This document shows, piece after piece, positions 24,500 through 36,931 of a stretch of DNA of 64,000 nt. How positions within the stretch are numbered: position 1 is the first letter of the stretch; every line of letters begins with the position of its first letter. The notes beneath the pieces were generated by a model. That model made no database searches and had not been told where the DNA came from. It was given only the letters and a program-made list of their open reading frames with translations. This DNA is from Sphagnum compactum (taxonomy: Eukaryota > Bryophyta > Sphagnopsida > Sphagnales): contig OZ234504.1 in NCBI GenBank assembly GCA_965153455.1, forward strand, positions 9,176,001 through 9,240,000, written 5' to 3'. Position numbers and translations under genes: made by a program.

Positions 24500-25480
24500 T
24501 CAAAAAAATTAAAAATTGGAAGAAAAATTCAAACTGACGCGCCCCCAAGTCCCTTGTTTGACCCAAAAAGGGTCCAACTATGTTAAAGAGCGGAAGTAGT
24601 TGGAACTTGGTGCCGCTCCTAGCTTCTACCACTAAAGGGGGTGAGAGGGGCGTGCTGAAAGTTCCGGGATTAGACTAGAAAGAGGGACAACGTATTTAAT
24701 TACTCGGTCCTGCATCAAAACCAACCAACAAGTTGGTTAGTTCACATTCCGAAACACTCTTGGTGTTAGGACAAGCCACGGGCAACACGGACTCATTTGA
24801 CTCACCACGGCCCGGACTCGGGAGAAACCACCACCTTCCCCCATATAGTATTCTTTGTGTTTGCCCACGGCACCTACATCCGAATGGCTTTTTGTCCCGG
24901 GATTCCCAAGGAGGAGTTTCGAAATTGTCCTGGTTTAGACTCCCGGGATTTTGGAAGTTCATAATTCCCAGCTCCGAACCTCCGATTGGGATGAGGTTTG
25001 AAGCAAACTTGTAGCTCTCCTCAAGAGCTTTCCAACGGTGTGTCGCATTCCACCTACACACACACCGGGATCAGGTCGATTCCCGACTTTTAGTGGTCGG
25101 GAGTCAATCCCGGCCCTTCTTTCGACCATAACTTGTGCTGCAGATGTTTGAATGGCTCATACAAAGCCATTTTCGACATTGACACTTCAAGACCTTTCCA
25201 ACGGTATAAAGAACACCTCAATGCGAGGTGTTTTGACCCCTGCAATGAAGCTCTGAATTTTCGGGAATCCCGGAGGACTTCAAGTTCCCACTTTTGGGAG
25301 TGTGAGTTTCATTTCTCACACTTGCCTCAAAGTGGGGTTGTGACACAAACCCTCATTAAAAAAAATCCCTCCAAATCAATTTTATATTGTCAAAATTTGG
25401 ATCGGAGGTTTTTTTTAAAAGAAAAATTCCCCAACATTGGTAATGACCTTGTCCACTTCTTTTCTTTTTAATTCTTGTGA
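24500..25480. other. GC-richer island, possibly a decayed retrotransposon LTR or leader
   Basis: The base composition rises sharply compared with its neighbours. It contains repeated 'cccgggat' or 'cgggat' blocks, palindromic 'aagttggttagtt' sequence and two 'gagctttccaacgg'-type blocks, which I associate with untranslated parts of plant LTR retrotransposons. Open frames of 93-121 codons on both strands are explained by the GC content; none shows a domain. No LTR pair, primer-binding site or polyprotein was found. Confidence 0.35.
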
Positions 25481-25725
25481 TACTCGTCATTTTTCTCATC
25501 ATACCCATTGGATACCAGAGGAAAATTGATTAAAATGGGGGTAACCAATTTTTTGGAGGAACTTCATGGAAATTTTCTTATTTTAATCATTATTAAAATT
25601 TGATTTTGTTACATATTTTGAAGAATGTTCATCAATATGTGCTAGATGTTTTGAAAAGTTATAGGGAACAAATTTTTGAAACACAATGGCAGACTTGACT
25701 TCACAAGTTGTTGGCATTTCTGAAT
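25481..25725. other. spacer
   Basis: AT-rich sequence with no recognised feature. Confidence 0.35.
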
Positions 25726-25870
25726 CAAACTTAGTGGCAAAGGGTTAAGCATGAATTTCACTTACATGCCATTGGGTTCGAACCCAAAATCGTTTTTTAA
25801 GGGCCCAAGGTCCTAGAGTGGGCTATACCAGTCTCTCATCACCCCTAACAAATGAACATTTCTTTTTTCT
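25726..25870 (+). mobile_element. tRNA-derived SINE candidate
   Basis: The A-box-like block 'TGGCAAAGGGTTAAG' is followed about 40 bases later by 'GGGTTCGAACCC', a perfect match to the pol III B-box (GGTTCGANNCC). The sequence does not fold into an obvious full tRNA and has no CCA-adjacent acceptor stem, so a SINE is likelier than a tRNA gene. The 3' boundary is arbitrary. Confidence 0.5.
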
Positions 25871-25879
25871 TAATTTTGT

Positions 25880-26690
25880 TGGTTTTTGAGTAGCGTTGTG
25901 TGTGTAAGTGTAAATCATTTAGGCTTACACATCCAAACTTTTTAGACTTACATTTATATTGTTGTTGTGTATAGTTTTTTTTTTTTTCACATACATGAAA
26001 AATATTTGTCAAATACATTTACATGGCCTTATGTAAATGTTTTGGGACATGTAAGTGTAAATATTATATACCTCTAATGATCATACCTTCTCGTAAATCC
26101 ATATTAATTAGTTGTGGTGCATCCCAAAGCTCAATTATATATTTTTGCAATGAAGCACTATGATTTGCCTGTCAAAAACAATCATGATATTTTAATATTG
26201 CCCAAACAACAACATTTTTTACCAATGTGAGACTATGGTGGTGCTATTTCAAGGAATATCTCGAATGCATATTTTGCCTCAACTCATTGCTTGATTTAAG
26301 CTTTTATTCCTAATTTTGTTCAACACCATTTTCGGCAAAAGCTTTTACATGAGCTTAGGTACTTATTGTGATTCATATTAATTAATTGTGGTGCATTCCA
26401 AAACACAAATGTTTTAATCGTTTTTTTCTTTTTTTTTACCAATGAGCCACTTGGTTGGCCTATGACCAAAAGCATTATGCGATTAAGAAGAAATCACATC
26501 TGTTACATTGTTTTACACTATCGTGTGAAACCATGTACATGTATTTGTTTTACACTTACATTGTTTTAAACAGCCTCATAAAATCATAGAAATGTATTTG
26601 TTTTTACACTTACACTGATTTAAATGATTTTAACATTTACGTGAACATATATAAATATTAGACACTTACATGGAGCATAGATCCTGAATC
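25880..26690. repeat. diverged duplication with TTTACACTTACA motifs
   Basis: 'catattaattagttgtggtg' and the following 'catcccaaa' occur near 26100 and again near 26375 (offset about 274 bp), with further shared blocks such as 'tttttaccaatg'. Flanking parts at 25.9-26.07 and 26.5-26.67 kb share 'tttacacttaca' and 'atgtatttgtttt' motifs. This suggests an old tandem duplication. Confidence 0.5.
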
Positions 26691-27159
26691 ATTGATGCGC
26701 ATATAACACTGGTTTTGACCTTGACGCAAGGCATAGAGCCCATGTATCGTCAGCTCATTTTTGGGGGCTGGGGTGGTGGGGACCCTTGTGGAATATTTCG
26801 TTCTTCAAACTGTTTGCTGCCATCGCTGGTTTTGATTTTATGAGAAGGGTGGGAGAGCCATTATGCAATGATGAGCCCACTTCTTTCTTTTGTTTTTTTT
26901 GAGGTCACACATGTTGGTAACGTAAAGGTATCGTGTCTTCTGCTCACCCAGTATCCAATCACAATTAATTTGGTCAAATAATTTAGTGGAAAGGGTTTCT
27001 ATGTTCGCGTCACTATTTCTCAACCCACTTTGAAAGTACCCTCACTTCGCAGTTGCAGGAGTATATAGTTTACTGCAGCCGGGGACCAAGTCACAATACC
27101 TTTTGCAATTGTACAACAGGCTTTTGAGGTAACAGCCATTTGTTGGTATGGTCAGAATC
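26691..27159. other. spacer, nothing recognised
   Basis: Moderately AT-rich with no recognised motif; a 61-codon minus-strand frame has no family signature. Confidence 0.35.
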
Positions 27160-27870
27160 TCTTTTAAGGATTTTGTGATGTAGCCAAAGTCGCGGCCATC
27201 GTTCATAAAATAATTTAGCCAAATTTGGTTACATACTAGATATGAAAGTAGAGAATAAAAATAAAAATCCTTCTATATTTGCTACCTACTGCAACTTTTC
27301 ATACGAATCTGGCGATTTGGAAAAAAAATTACTTCAAAATTGGCGAATTTGGGTCATTTTTTTTCATTAAAAATCCTTTGTATAAGTCGAAATCATATTT
27401 TTCAGGTTGAACTTTTGGAAGATTTGCCACTAAAAGAAGCACTGCGTCTGGTGGGAATCTCTAGAGTCCAGTTCTATGGAGTGTTGGGAGGGGGGAGGAG
27501 ATTGTGGAAACTGACTCTATCTTGCTTTTTCTTCCTTTTGTTTTCCCTCTTTCAAAAATCAATATTGTACCTAACAGTTGACAAGTTGTTGCAAAAGTAG
27601 TTTTTTATTTAAAAAAAAGGGGTTTGCTACCAATTATTACAAGGTTTTTTTTTGGGGAAAAATGGCCCAAATTTTCAATATTCTGAAAAAAAAAAAAGAG
27701 TATGAGTTAGTCAGATTTAGACCATAGCTTCTAACATGTCACCAGAATATAGTGAGGTTTCAAAAAAAAATCTACTTTCCTCTATGACCTATAGCCAAAT
27801 TTGGCTAAGTCCTATTTTCTTTTGGATAAATCACCAATCCACCTACCTCACAAAATTGAAAACCCTCTTC
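27160..27870. repeat. dispersed repeat R1, copies 2 and 3 in head-to-head orientation
   Basis: The left half (about 27160-27420) reads on the plus strand with a 'tagccaaatttggtta' core, 'gaaagtaga' and 'ggcgaatttgggtcattt'. The right half (about 27620-27870) carries the same blocks in reverse, including the perfect palindrome AGCCAAATTTGGCT near 27793 and, reverse complemented, 'ttttgtgaggtaggtgga', which matches copy 1 near 1000. The pair could form a long imperfect hairpin. Confidence 0.65.
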
Positions 27871-28245
27871 AGCAATTCCAAAAATTCAACAATTGAGGAA
27901 TAAGTACACCACTTGCTTTGTGCTTGCAACAGTTACCCAGAGGTTTGGACAGCACGCAACTTCGCCCAACTAGGAACTTCAATTCTCCAAGATTTGGGCA
28001 AATATGGTAGTACCTTGGCCAGTTCAACACGTGTAAGTTTAATAATGATTAATTAATTAATTAATTTTCAGAATTCCATTTCAACAAATGATACAATCCC
28101 AAATATTTCATCACCTTTCAATACATTCTTTATTTTCCTTCTGAAAAGAAATTTGGTGAAAATTTCAACATAATTTCTTAAAATAATGTAATTAGTGTTG
28201 AACTGGCCCAGGTACTATAGTACCAATAATATTTTTTAAACTCTT
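27871..28245. other. spacer
   Basis: No gene is seen. A short 'attaattaattaatt' run lies near 28050. Confidence 0.35.
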
Positions 28246-28570
28246 TTGTTTTCAAATGATTTTGTGCTGAACATCAGTAGAAGAAGAAGAAGGTACAGAA
28301 CTTTCCTCATCTTGAAGCGGGAACACTCTTTTTCTCATGTGCACCTTTTAAATTCTCTTTATCTAGCAGCAGCAAAATTGTTTTTCTCATGTGTACTTTC
28401 CCCCTTATCTTGCAGCAGCAACACCTTTGTTTTTTCTCCTCGTCTTGGGGTGTGCAAAACATTCGCTTTTCTTTTCTTCCTCATCTTGCAGCAGCAGCAG
28501 TCAAGGTCCGTGTGTAGAGTTCTATGTCAAGTCAGTAGAAGAAGGTGTGAGAATTTGCTGTCAACGTGAG
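28246..28570. repeat. minisatellite with (CAG)n/(TCTTG) units
   Basis: Three or four units combine 'ctcatcttgcagcagca' with a 'tttttctcatgtgtac' or 'ttttcttttcttcctc' block. Frames of 107 and 68 codons cross it but give low-complexity Ser/Phe/Leu/Gln peptides, so I treat them as repeat by-products. Confidence 0.55.
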
Positions 28571-29939
28571 CAAACAAAAAATAAATTCTCAGCTTGACCT
28601 CTGCTTGATCTCCTTCCTTTCTTCATGGGTCACCCATCTCCTAAATCTTGCATAAAAGCAAATGCCAGAATCACTCTCTTTACATCTAAATAATGGCAAA
28701 ATCTAAAAATCCTGTGAGAGTTGCATGACGACACACATATGCACTTGAAGAAACACATGCAAGGACCAACAAATCACACACGAGTACTACGACCCAGCAC
28801 AACAACGGCGCCTACCCGTATGTGCAAACTTGTGGGTACCTTCTACAGCGGCCAGTTTGAAGCTCAAGCCTGAAACTTTATGTTGCCTCAGCAAAATGGT
28901 TTTGGCCCAGAATTTTGGCACAGTTTGCTGAGGCAGTAAAGTTGTGCACCAGCGAGAGAAGAGTGTGATTATTTAATATGATCTGACTGCTGCTCCGTGT
29001 TTCTGATTGGCCAATCATAATGATTGGTCCAGGTAGTTTGCTAGTAGTAGTCTTCCAGCCATCAGTTTCAGTTTTATGGGTGGGGTTGCAAAAAATGTAA
29101 ATAACTAAACTTAGATGTGAGAAATATTTTTGCAGGGTCATATACTGAGGAACGCTAGGGATGCTCTAATAAGTTTAGACATCAGAAATCGGAAGATTGC
29201 AGCGTCCGTCCGCAGTCCCTCCCCATATATGCAAAGGCAACTGTAAACTCGTAAATTCGAAGCAATTATAAGAAGTTTAGAATATTACCATATGGCAGAC
29301 TGATGATCAAACTGCCCAAGCTGCTTCTTTTAACAGATCTTAGATTGATCACACAGTATAGCCAGCTACAATATTGTATTGAATCTCATGACGTCGTGAG
29401 GAAGATCTGGACGCTGTAAGTGGACATCCAGATATCCTGCTGATGTCTCGGACTCCCCTTTGTTAACAGCTACCTGTGTTCAGAACACACACGATCTCAA
29501 GCTGCATGAACTCTCTGTCTGATGTGCTAGGGCACTTAACAGATCTGCAGATTATAATGGATTTGCTGCTGTTACTCATGTAAATTATATCTTCTGCAGC
29601 TTCTTCAAGTTCATAGTACTAGTTCACAAGTACATGATCTTTGATGAAAGAGATTACAGGTTCATAGTGAAATTAACGGTACTTTTTCAACTTGATGTAT
29701 GGCTTGTCATGACTGCAAGTCAGTGTATATTTTGCAGATTCCAAAAACAGTTCTCTGGAGTTATATGCATTGATCTCTGAAACTTCCCTACTGGCATTTA
29801 GTCAAATTTCTTGATTCATATTTATAATTATGTGTTGACATAATATGACATAACATTAATATCACATTAATTTTATAATGCATGAAATTCAAAATGAATG
29901 TGTGCTTAAATTTTTGTTATGACACTTTTTTTTGTCATG
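28571..29939. other. low-repeat intergenic sequence
   Basis: Less AT-rich and apparently single-copy, with no coding frame carrying a known motif on either strand. A noncoding transcript or promoter cannot be excluded or supported from sequence alone. Confidence 0.35.
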
Positions 29940-30020
29940 TGAAGTGTTAGCTAGATAGTTAATGCCTTGACTTATCATTGTGGAGGTGAGGGGTTCAATT
30001 ACCTCTTGTGACACCTTGTT
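29940..30020 (+). mobile_element. tRNA-derived SINE candidate
   Basis: An A-box-like 'TTAGCTAGATAGTTAATGC' is followed about 35 bases later by a B-box-like 'GGGGTTCAATTACC', the order and spacing of a tRNA-type internal promoter. Too diverged for a functional tRNA. Confidence 0.45.
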
Positions 30021-30057
30021 CATGCCTTAAGTCTTACAAACAACCAACATGCCAATA

Positions 30058-30440
30058 CTTACATTTCACATCCTTAGTAATTATAATTTATTAGTAAATA
30101 ATTTAAAATAATAATAATTTGATTTATGTCATTTATGAGTTAGTATCAACTAGCACTTATGCTAGTTTTTAATAAAAAAAGACAAGCTTCATTATCTAGC
30201 AATTGTCATTTTTAATCAAAATATATTAGCCATGTCAACTAGGGGAAGGAGGCCTCCACACATAGTTACACCTACATTTTACATCCTTAGTAATAATGTT
30301 TCTTTAATAAATAATTTTGAATGATAATTATTTAGTTTATGTTATTTATGAATCAACATCAATTAGCACATGCTACTTTATAATCAAAATAGACTAGCCA
30401 CATCAATTATCACATTTTATTTTTTAGTCAAGATGGATAT
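30058..30440. repeat. diverged tandem duplication, unit about 213 bp
   Basis: 'acatttcacatccttagtaa' near 30061 corresponds to 'acattttacatccttagtaa' near 30274. Shared blocks 'tttatgtyatttatga', 'tcaactagca/tcaattagca' and 'aatcaaaatatattagcc/aatcaaaatagactagcc' follow in the same order. Confidence 0.6.
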
Positions 30441-30880
30441 GATAGGTCATCACATAGTAGCAACTCAATTGTGTCTGATATGACTAAGATGTCAGTAAAT
30501 GTTGTTTGAAACAATTGGTCTTTTTTAATTGTATAATCATCTTGTGTGAATGCATTTTCTTGTCAAAAATTCAATTAAAAAAACATCATTTGTAGGAGGG
30601 CTTGTGAATGGCATTGGGATCTTGTCGCCTTATTAGGAGATGCCCTTTTTTTGGATATTGCACCAAGCGCAATTGTATGTCCAATATGGGAATGTGTTAT
30701 GTCTTGGGGTCCCTGAAGGGCTACAAGGTGTCCTGGTTCTAGCTGGTGTGCTTCAAGGAGTTGTCTTGAACCTATTGTCATAATATTTTGAGCTTGGACA
30801 GTCAGTAGCTAGGATCCGTTTCCATTGGGGTGCTGCAATCACTGCTACACAAAGTGTGCCCTGATCATAGCAACCTAATG
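30441..30880. other. spacer
   Basis: No supported gene. Two minus-strand frames near 30.6-30.95 kb overlap the 101-bp repeat that follows and have no family motif. Confidence 0.35.
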
Positions 30881-31182
30881 GAAAGCCATTGACATAGGGC
30901 CTTGTTTCTAGCTCCATGGATAGTTGCTTTCCATTGGAGAGCTGCAAGTGTGTTCAAAATATGTAATAATCATGTTAGGTAGAAAGCCATTGACATAGGG
31001 CCTTGTTTCTAGCTCCACGGATGGTTGCTTTCCATTGGAGAGCTGCAAGTGTGTTCAAAATATGTAATAATCATGTTAGGTAGAAAGCCATTGACAGAGG
31101 GCCTTGTTTCTAGCTCCATGGATGGTTGCTTTCCATTGGAGAGCTGCAAGTGAGTTCAAAATATGTAATAATCATGTTAGGA
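30881..31182. repeat. 3 x 101-bp tandem repeat
   Basis: 'gaaagccattgacatagggc' starts units near 30881, 30982 and 31083, and each unit runs through 'cttgtttctagctccatgga' and 'ttccattggagagctgcaag' to 'aataatcatgttaggtaga'. The three copies differ at only a few positions each, so this array is young compared with most repeats here. Confidence 0.92.
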
Positions 31183-31784
31183 ACTCTGCGAACGCATGTG
31201 CTTATGAAAGAAAAGACAGATGTCACTGTATGGTGAATCGCAGTTTGACTCACAGCTCTTAGAGTTCTTGCAATTGATCAATGCTTGATTAGTAGTAGGA
31301 CAGTGAGATGAATGTGAGCACAAATAGTTGAGAAAACATAATGGAAGGCTGCTATGATCACAATAGCCTAATGAAAAGATGTCCTTTTCAAAGATGTTCT
31401 TTGCTTGGTTTATGACTAGATCACGCTTGTAGAGAGCCATTTCATTATGCTTTAAGTCTTTTTCTGTCATTAAGTGATGCAGTTTTTTATGTTAACATCT
31501 GTTCAATGTACATGCTCGTGAGCTTTTTAGAGGCAGTTAACTCCTATTCTACTTTTTGTTTTCTGACCTGCTGTGCATAATGTGCAGACCTTTGTGTTTT
31601 GATGAGTTTTTCTTTTCCCTCCTGGATGCAGGATTCATGAGTGTCCATGCTTATTTATGTCTCCTAGGAGTTGTAGTCTGATTGTCCAAACAAGCTGAAC
31701 AAGGACGGATTTGAAGCAGACAAAAAGAATTTTCCAAATCAAGTTTTGAATGATTGGATCGTTTTTTTCCCTCTTACTTTGCAG
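31183..31784. other. flank and probable former intron of the Hsp70 relic
   Basis: The right edge ends in a pyrimidine-rich tract followed by 'cttactttgcag', a good 3' splice site directly before the first Hsp70 codons. No first exon was found in this stretch or the 1.5 kb before it. A 97-codon minus-strand frame near 31.2-31.5 kb has no recognised motif. Confidence 0.45.
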
Positions 31785-33435
<1,651 letters not shown>

Positions 33436-34550
33436 AGTATCCTCTAATGTATTTCTCAGCAATTCTATGCTTGAGAAGAAATTCCAGGTAATTGCTCGAT
33501 TGACTGGTTGTGGGATAATGGGTGCATGTAAATGTAAGTTCTTTCTAATCAACTAAGAAAAGATTTGTTCACACTATGGATGCCTTGAATGGCGTCTTAT
33601 CCTTTCAAATTGTGTGCAAAGTGAAATGTGATGCATGTGTATGTTGGTGTGTAACCAGCCACATTTGTAGAATTAATTTTCCCCTTTGCTTCTTTCACTT
33701 ACCTGCCTTGTTCTGGCTCTGTTTATCCATTCTCCCCCTGCTTTGTTCTCTCTTTACTACTTTATTCTCCCCTCCACTGCTTTGACATATCTGCTTTATT
33801 GTGTGTGTCTCTATTATGTAGTCTCCCCTCTGCTTCTTCAACCTGCCTGCTTTGTTCTGTCACTTGCTTATTCACTTCTTTGCTTGTTGCTTTGCCAGTG
33901 TCCCTCTGCTTCAAGGTGTGACACTAGCATCAAGAATTCCCAAATAGTTGATCGGAAACATTAAAAGTTCCACTCTGGAGAAGACAAATTTCTCGTGCTA
34001 AATTGAACGCCAGATTTGGGCTGGCAAGGTTGTATACCTTACCTGTGAGCTGAAAATCCCTGAGTAGGGTTAATGCCTTGACAGTAGAGTATTACCCTGC
34101 GATAATAACAAGTCAGCTCCCTACAGTGGTGTCTTACACATTGTAAAGCACCTCCAGATGCGTGTAAGCTGCCTCTGTACGATGTCTCACGCAGGGCAAA
34201 TCCCACGATTTAAGGTGACTTGCAACTACACTAACACATTAGCATAGGGTTAAAGCCTGAGGCTTTGGGCTTTACCAAGCATAAAGAACTCCTCCAATGT
34301 ATACATTGATACTTGGTGGCTACCAGTATATACACAAGAAAAAAATGGGGTGCGTTTCAAAAAGTACTGGAATGCCTGCTCTGACGGGTGTTCCCATTTT
34401 TAAACAGCCCCCAAACTATGGAGGAAAAAAAAAAACACGGGCCAATTACACTAAAAAAATGGGACCATGTCTTTATGCATTGCATGCCTACTGTGTGTAA
34501 GGAGAGTAGAATATATGCGTACTAGTGCTCCCATTTGCTCCAGGCATTGA
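33436..34550. other. 3' flank of the Hsp70 relic with a pyrimidine-rich patch
   Basis: About 33680-33910 is a CT-rich, diverged repeat of 'ctgctttgttctgtc'-like units; the frames across it are low-complexity. The rest is ordinary, fairly balanced sequence that may derive from the 3' untranslated region and flank of the source Hsp70 gene. No RNA gene was recognised. Confidence 0.4.
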
Positions 34551-35569
34551 AATTAGAAGATTTTGAGGTTTTCATTGATAAAATTCTATTGTTGTTTGCA
34601 TCAATGTGCTTGATCATAAGATAACTACAACATGCATATTGTAGTAAAAATTTGAGCCTTTTGGAACATCACTTTAATTGCCAAAACCCCATGTTGTGGA
34701 GAATGTGTCCAAAGCAACACTGGGCTAAGCATTTGTTACATAGAAATATTATGAGTCAAGCTCGCCCTTGCTTTGGGATCTCATGCATTATGAAATTTCC
34801 TTCATGAATTAGACATGTTACATAGCATAGCATGCGTGATCTTGATCAAGCTCAGACTTGAAATTGCGCTGCATTTTCTTCAGAATGTGTGCACACATTT
34901 CAGCGCCCATTTCTTTATGTAGGTGAAAGGTCTGAAAATAGAAACTTTTGAATTTTCGACTTGTTCCCTCAACCTACCAGCCAAGGGCCAGGATCTCAAA
35001 TTGAGAAGGGTCTATTTTCAGACCATTCTCCTTTTCCTTCAGCACAGCAAACACTTTGTGTTCTCCCAAAGCTAACCATGGTGATTAGCTATGTACTAAT
35101 CATCTATACATAAAGATAGGTGTTTGTTTTGTGATCACACCTGAACCCTCCCAAACTTTGGGGGTCCCTTGTTGCCTTTTTGGTACCATCACAAAGCCCT
35201 TGACAAGATGGTGTGCACATTTTGTCATTTCACAATTTTCAAACCAACAGAGCAAAAGTTATGAAATTAAAAATGCTTTTTTTCATTGAAAAAAAATTAA
35301 TTTAAAATTTAAAATATTTTTTTTAGTTATATCAATACTTAGATTTTCCTTTCCACATCACATGATGAAATGCATGGGAAATTCCCATTGACCATGGTAT
35401 TTGCCTTTTCATTACTATCACTTTTCATATACTTGGACCAATAGGATAAGGGCCCACTAATTCACATGCATTTATCAAAGTAGTAGGGTAGTAGCCACCA
35501 CACTCCTTACCTAGGAATCACTTACATTCCCTACCTATTCACCTATGAATCTCATGCGTTTTCAGCAAT
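34551..35569. other. spacer, nothing recognised
   Basis: No open frame with a motif on either strand and no clear repeat. Confidence 0.4.
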
Positions 35570-35790
35570 TTTGTGTCATAGCCAAAGTGACAATGATCCA
35601 CAAGAAGATTTAGCCGAATTTGGTTACAAAATAATTATGAAAGTAAATCTTTATAACATCCTTTTATATTTTTTGACTACCTACTTGAACCAACTATAAA
35701 AATCTGGTGTTTTTTCTTAAATTTTGGTCAAATTTTGGCTATTGAAATTTCGAAAAGCACATGATGAGTTTAGCACTTTCAATTTTTAAT
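35570..35790 (+). repeat. dispersed repeat R1, copy 4
   Basis: The blocks 'atagccaaagtgacaatgat', 'ccacaagaagatttagccga', 'atttggttacaaa', 'tatgaaagtaaa' and 'aaaaatctggtg' follow the order of copy 2 near 27.2 kb. Confidence 0.65.
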
Positions 35791-36309
35791 ATAGGATACA
35801 TGAGGTTGTCAAAAATGATTCCATGGTGTCTGAATCTATGTCATATCCTTCAATTCTCACAGTAACAACAGAAGCTTCTATAAATTTCTCTTTCTTCTGA
35901 AGGCATTCTTTTCCTATCTGCCTTCCAGTAGCTTCTCTCTCATGGAGGTTGACATGATTGTAGAGAAGAAAACATCTCTCAAAGAATGTGAGAAGAAAAG
36001 ACTACCAAGAAAAAAATAGTCCTTCCAAGGTGCATGATTAGGCATTTGTTTTATTTGCATGAAGATTACAACTATTTCTTGCCATTTTTGGCAACAAATT
36101 AGTACTATCCTGGGAACATACTGGAAACACCACAAATCCTAAGTAAGACAACCTTGCAATTAGTTGAATTGGAAATATATATTCCAAATCTATCTCCAAT
36201 TCAATTGAAATTAAACTAAGTATCTCCAATAATCTATCTCCTAAGCATATTTCTATTAAGTTGAAAATAAATTTATATTCCATTTAAAACTAAGAATTTA
36301 CAATCTTTT
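35791..36309. other. spacer
   Basis: No supported feature; minus-strand frames of 73-81 codons have no recognised motif. Confidence 0.35.
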
Positions 36310-36870
36310 CTCCTATTAAATTTGTCAATGGAGGACTTATGTAAACTAAAATTTTGATTCAAAACAAATTAAAGTAGAACTAACTTTTGTTTTAGGACTC
36401 AAAGTAAGTTCAACTAAATTTTGAATTAAACAAAATATCATTAAACAAAACACAGTACCTAAATTTTCTTTTTGGACTCATGTTAAGTTGAACTCAATTT
36501 GAGTTAACCTAAATTTTGATTAAACAAATTAGAGTAAAACTAACTTATTTGTTCTTAGGACCCATGTTAAGTTAAACTAAATTTGAATTAAATGGATTTT
36601 TTTTGTTTAAAAAATTTAGAGCAAGACTAAAATATTTATTTGAAGATACATGTTAATTGCAACTGAATTTTGAAATAGAATTTTAAAAATTATTTTAAAT
36701 TTAGAGAAACTAAGTTTTATTTTAGGACCTATGTTAAGTTAAAACTAATTTTGAATTAAATGGATTCAATTTTGATTAAACAAATTAAGGTAAAACTAAA
36801 ATTGTATTTTTAAGACCCATGATAATTGCAACCAAATTTTGAAATAAACTAAACTCTGGTGTTAGGATGA
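36310..36870. repeat. 84-bp tandem repeat downstream of the glycosyltransferase
   Basis: The marker 'ggacycatgttaagttaaac' and its variants recur near 36395, 36474, 36558, 36642, 36725 and 36813 (spacing 79-88 bp), each followed by 'taaattttgaattaaa' and 'caaattagagtaaaac'-like blocks. The array ends about 60 bp after the stop codon and probably supplies the gene's 3' untranslated region. Confidence 0.75.
36710..36722 (-). terminator. candidate polyadenylation signal of the GT2 gene
   Basis: On the minus strand an AATAAA occurs about 215 bases after the stop codon, and another about 295 bases after it (near 36640). Both lie inside the AT-rich 84-bp array, where the motif is expected by chance, so support is weak. 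Confidence 0.25.
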
Positions 36871-36931
36871 TGTCACTAAATTTGGTCACTAGGTAATCTA
36901 AAAGTCTAGTTTCTAGTCAGGGTTAAACTGG

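Noticed and set aside
24696-25061. 121-codon minus-strand frame as a gene
   Set aside because: It sits in a GC-rich island where several frames on both strands are open, and shows no domain.
25760-25790. Functional tRNA gene
   Set aside because: Only A- and B-box-like blocks are present; no acceptor stem or full cloverleaf could be drawn.
28246-28597. Two overlapping plus-strand frames of 107 and 68 codons as genes
   Set aside because: They have low-complexity composition produced by a CAG/CTT-rich minisatellite, with no domain and no start context.
33576-33964. Cys/Leu-rich plus-strand frames after the Hsp70 relic
   Set aside because: They derive from a CT-rich repeat; the apparent membrane protein is a composition artefact.
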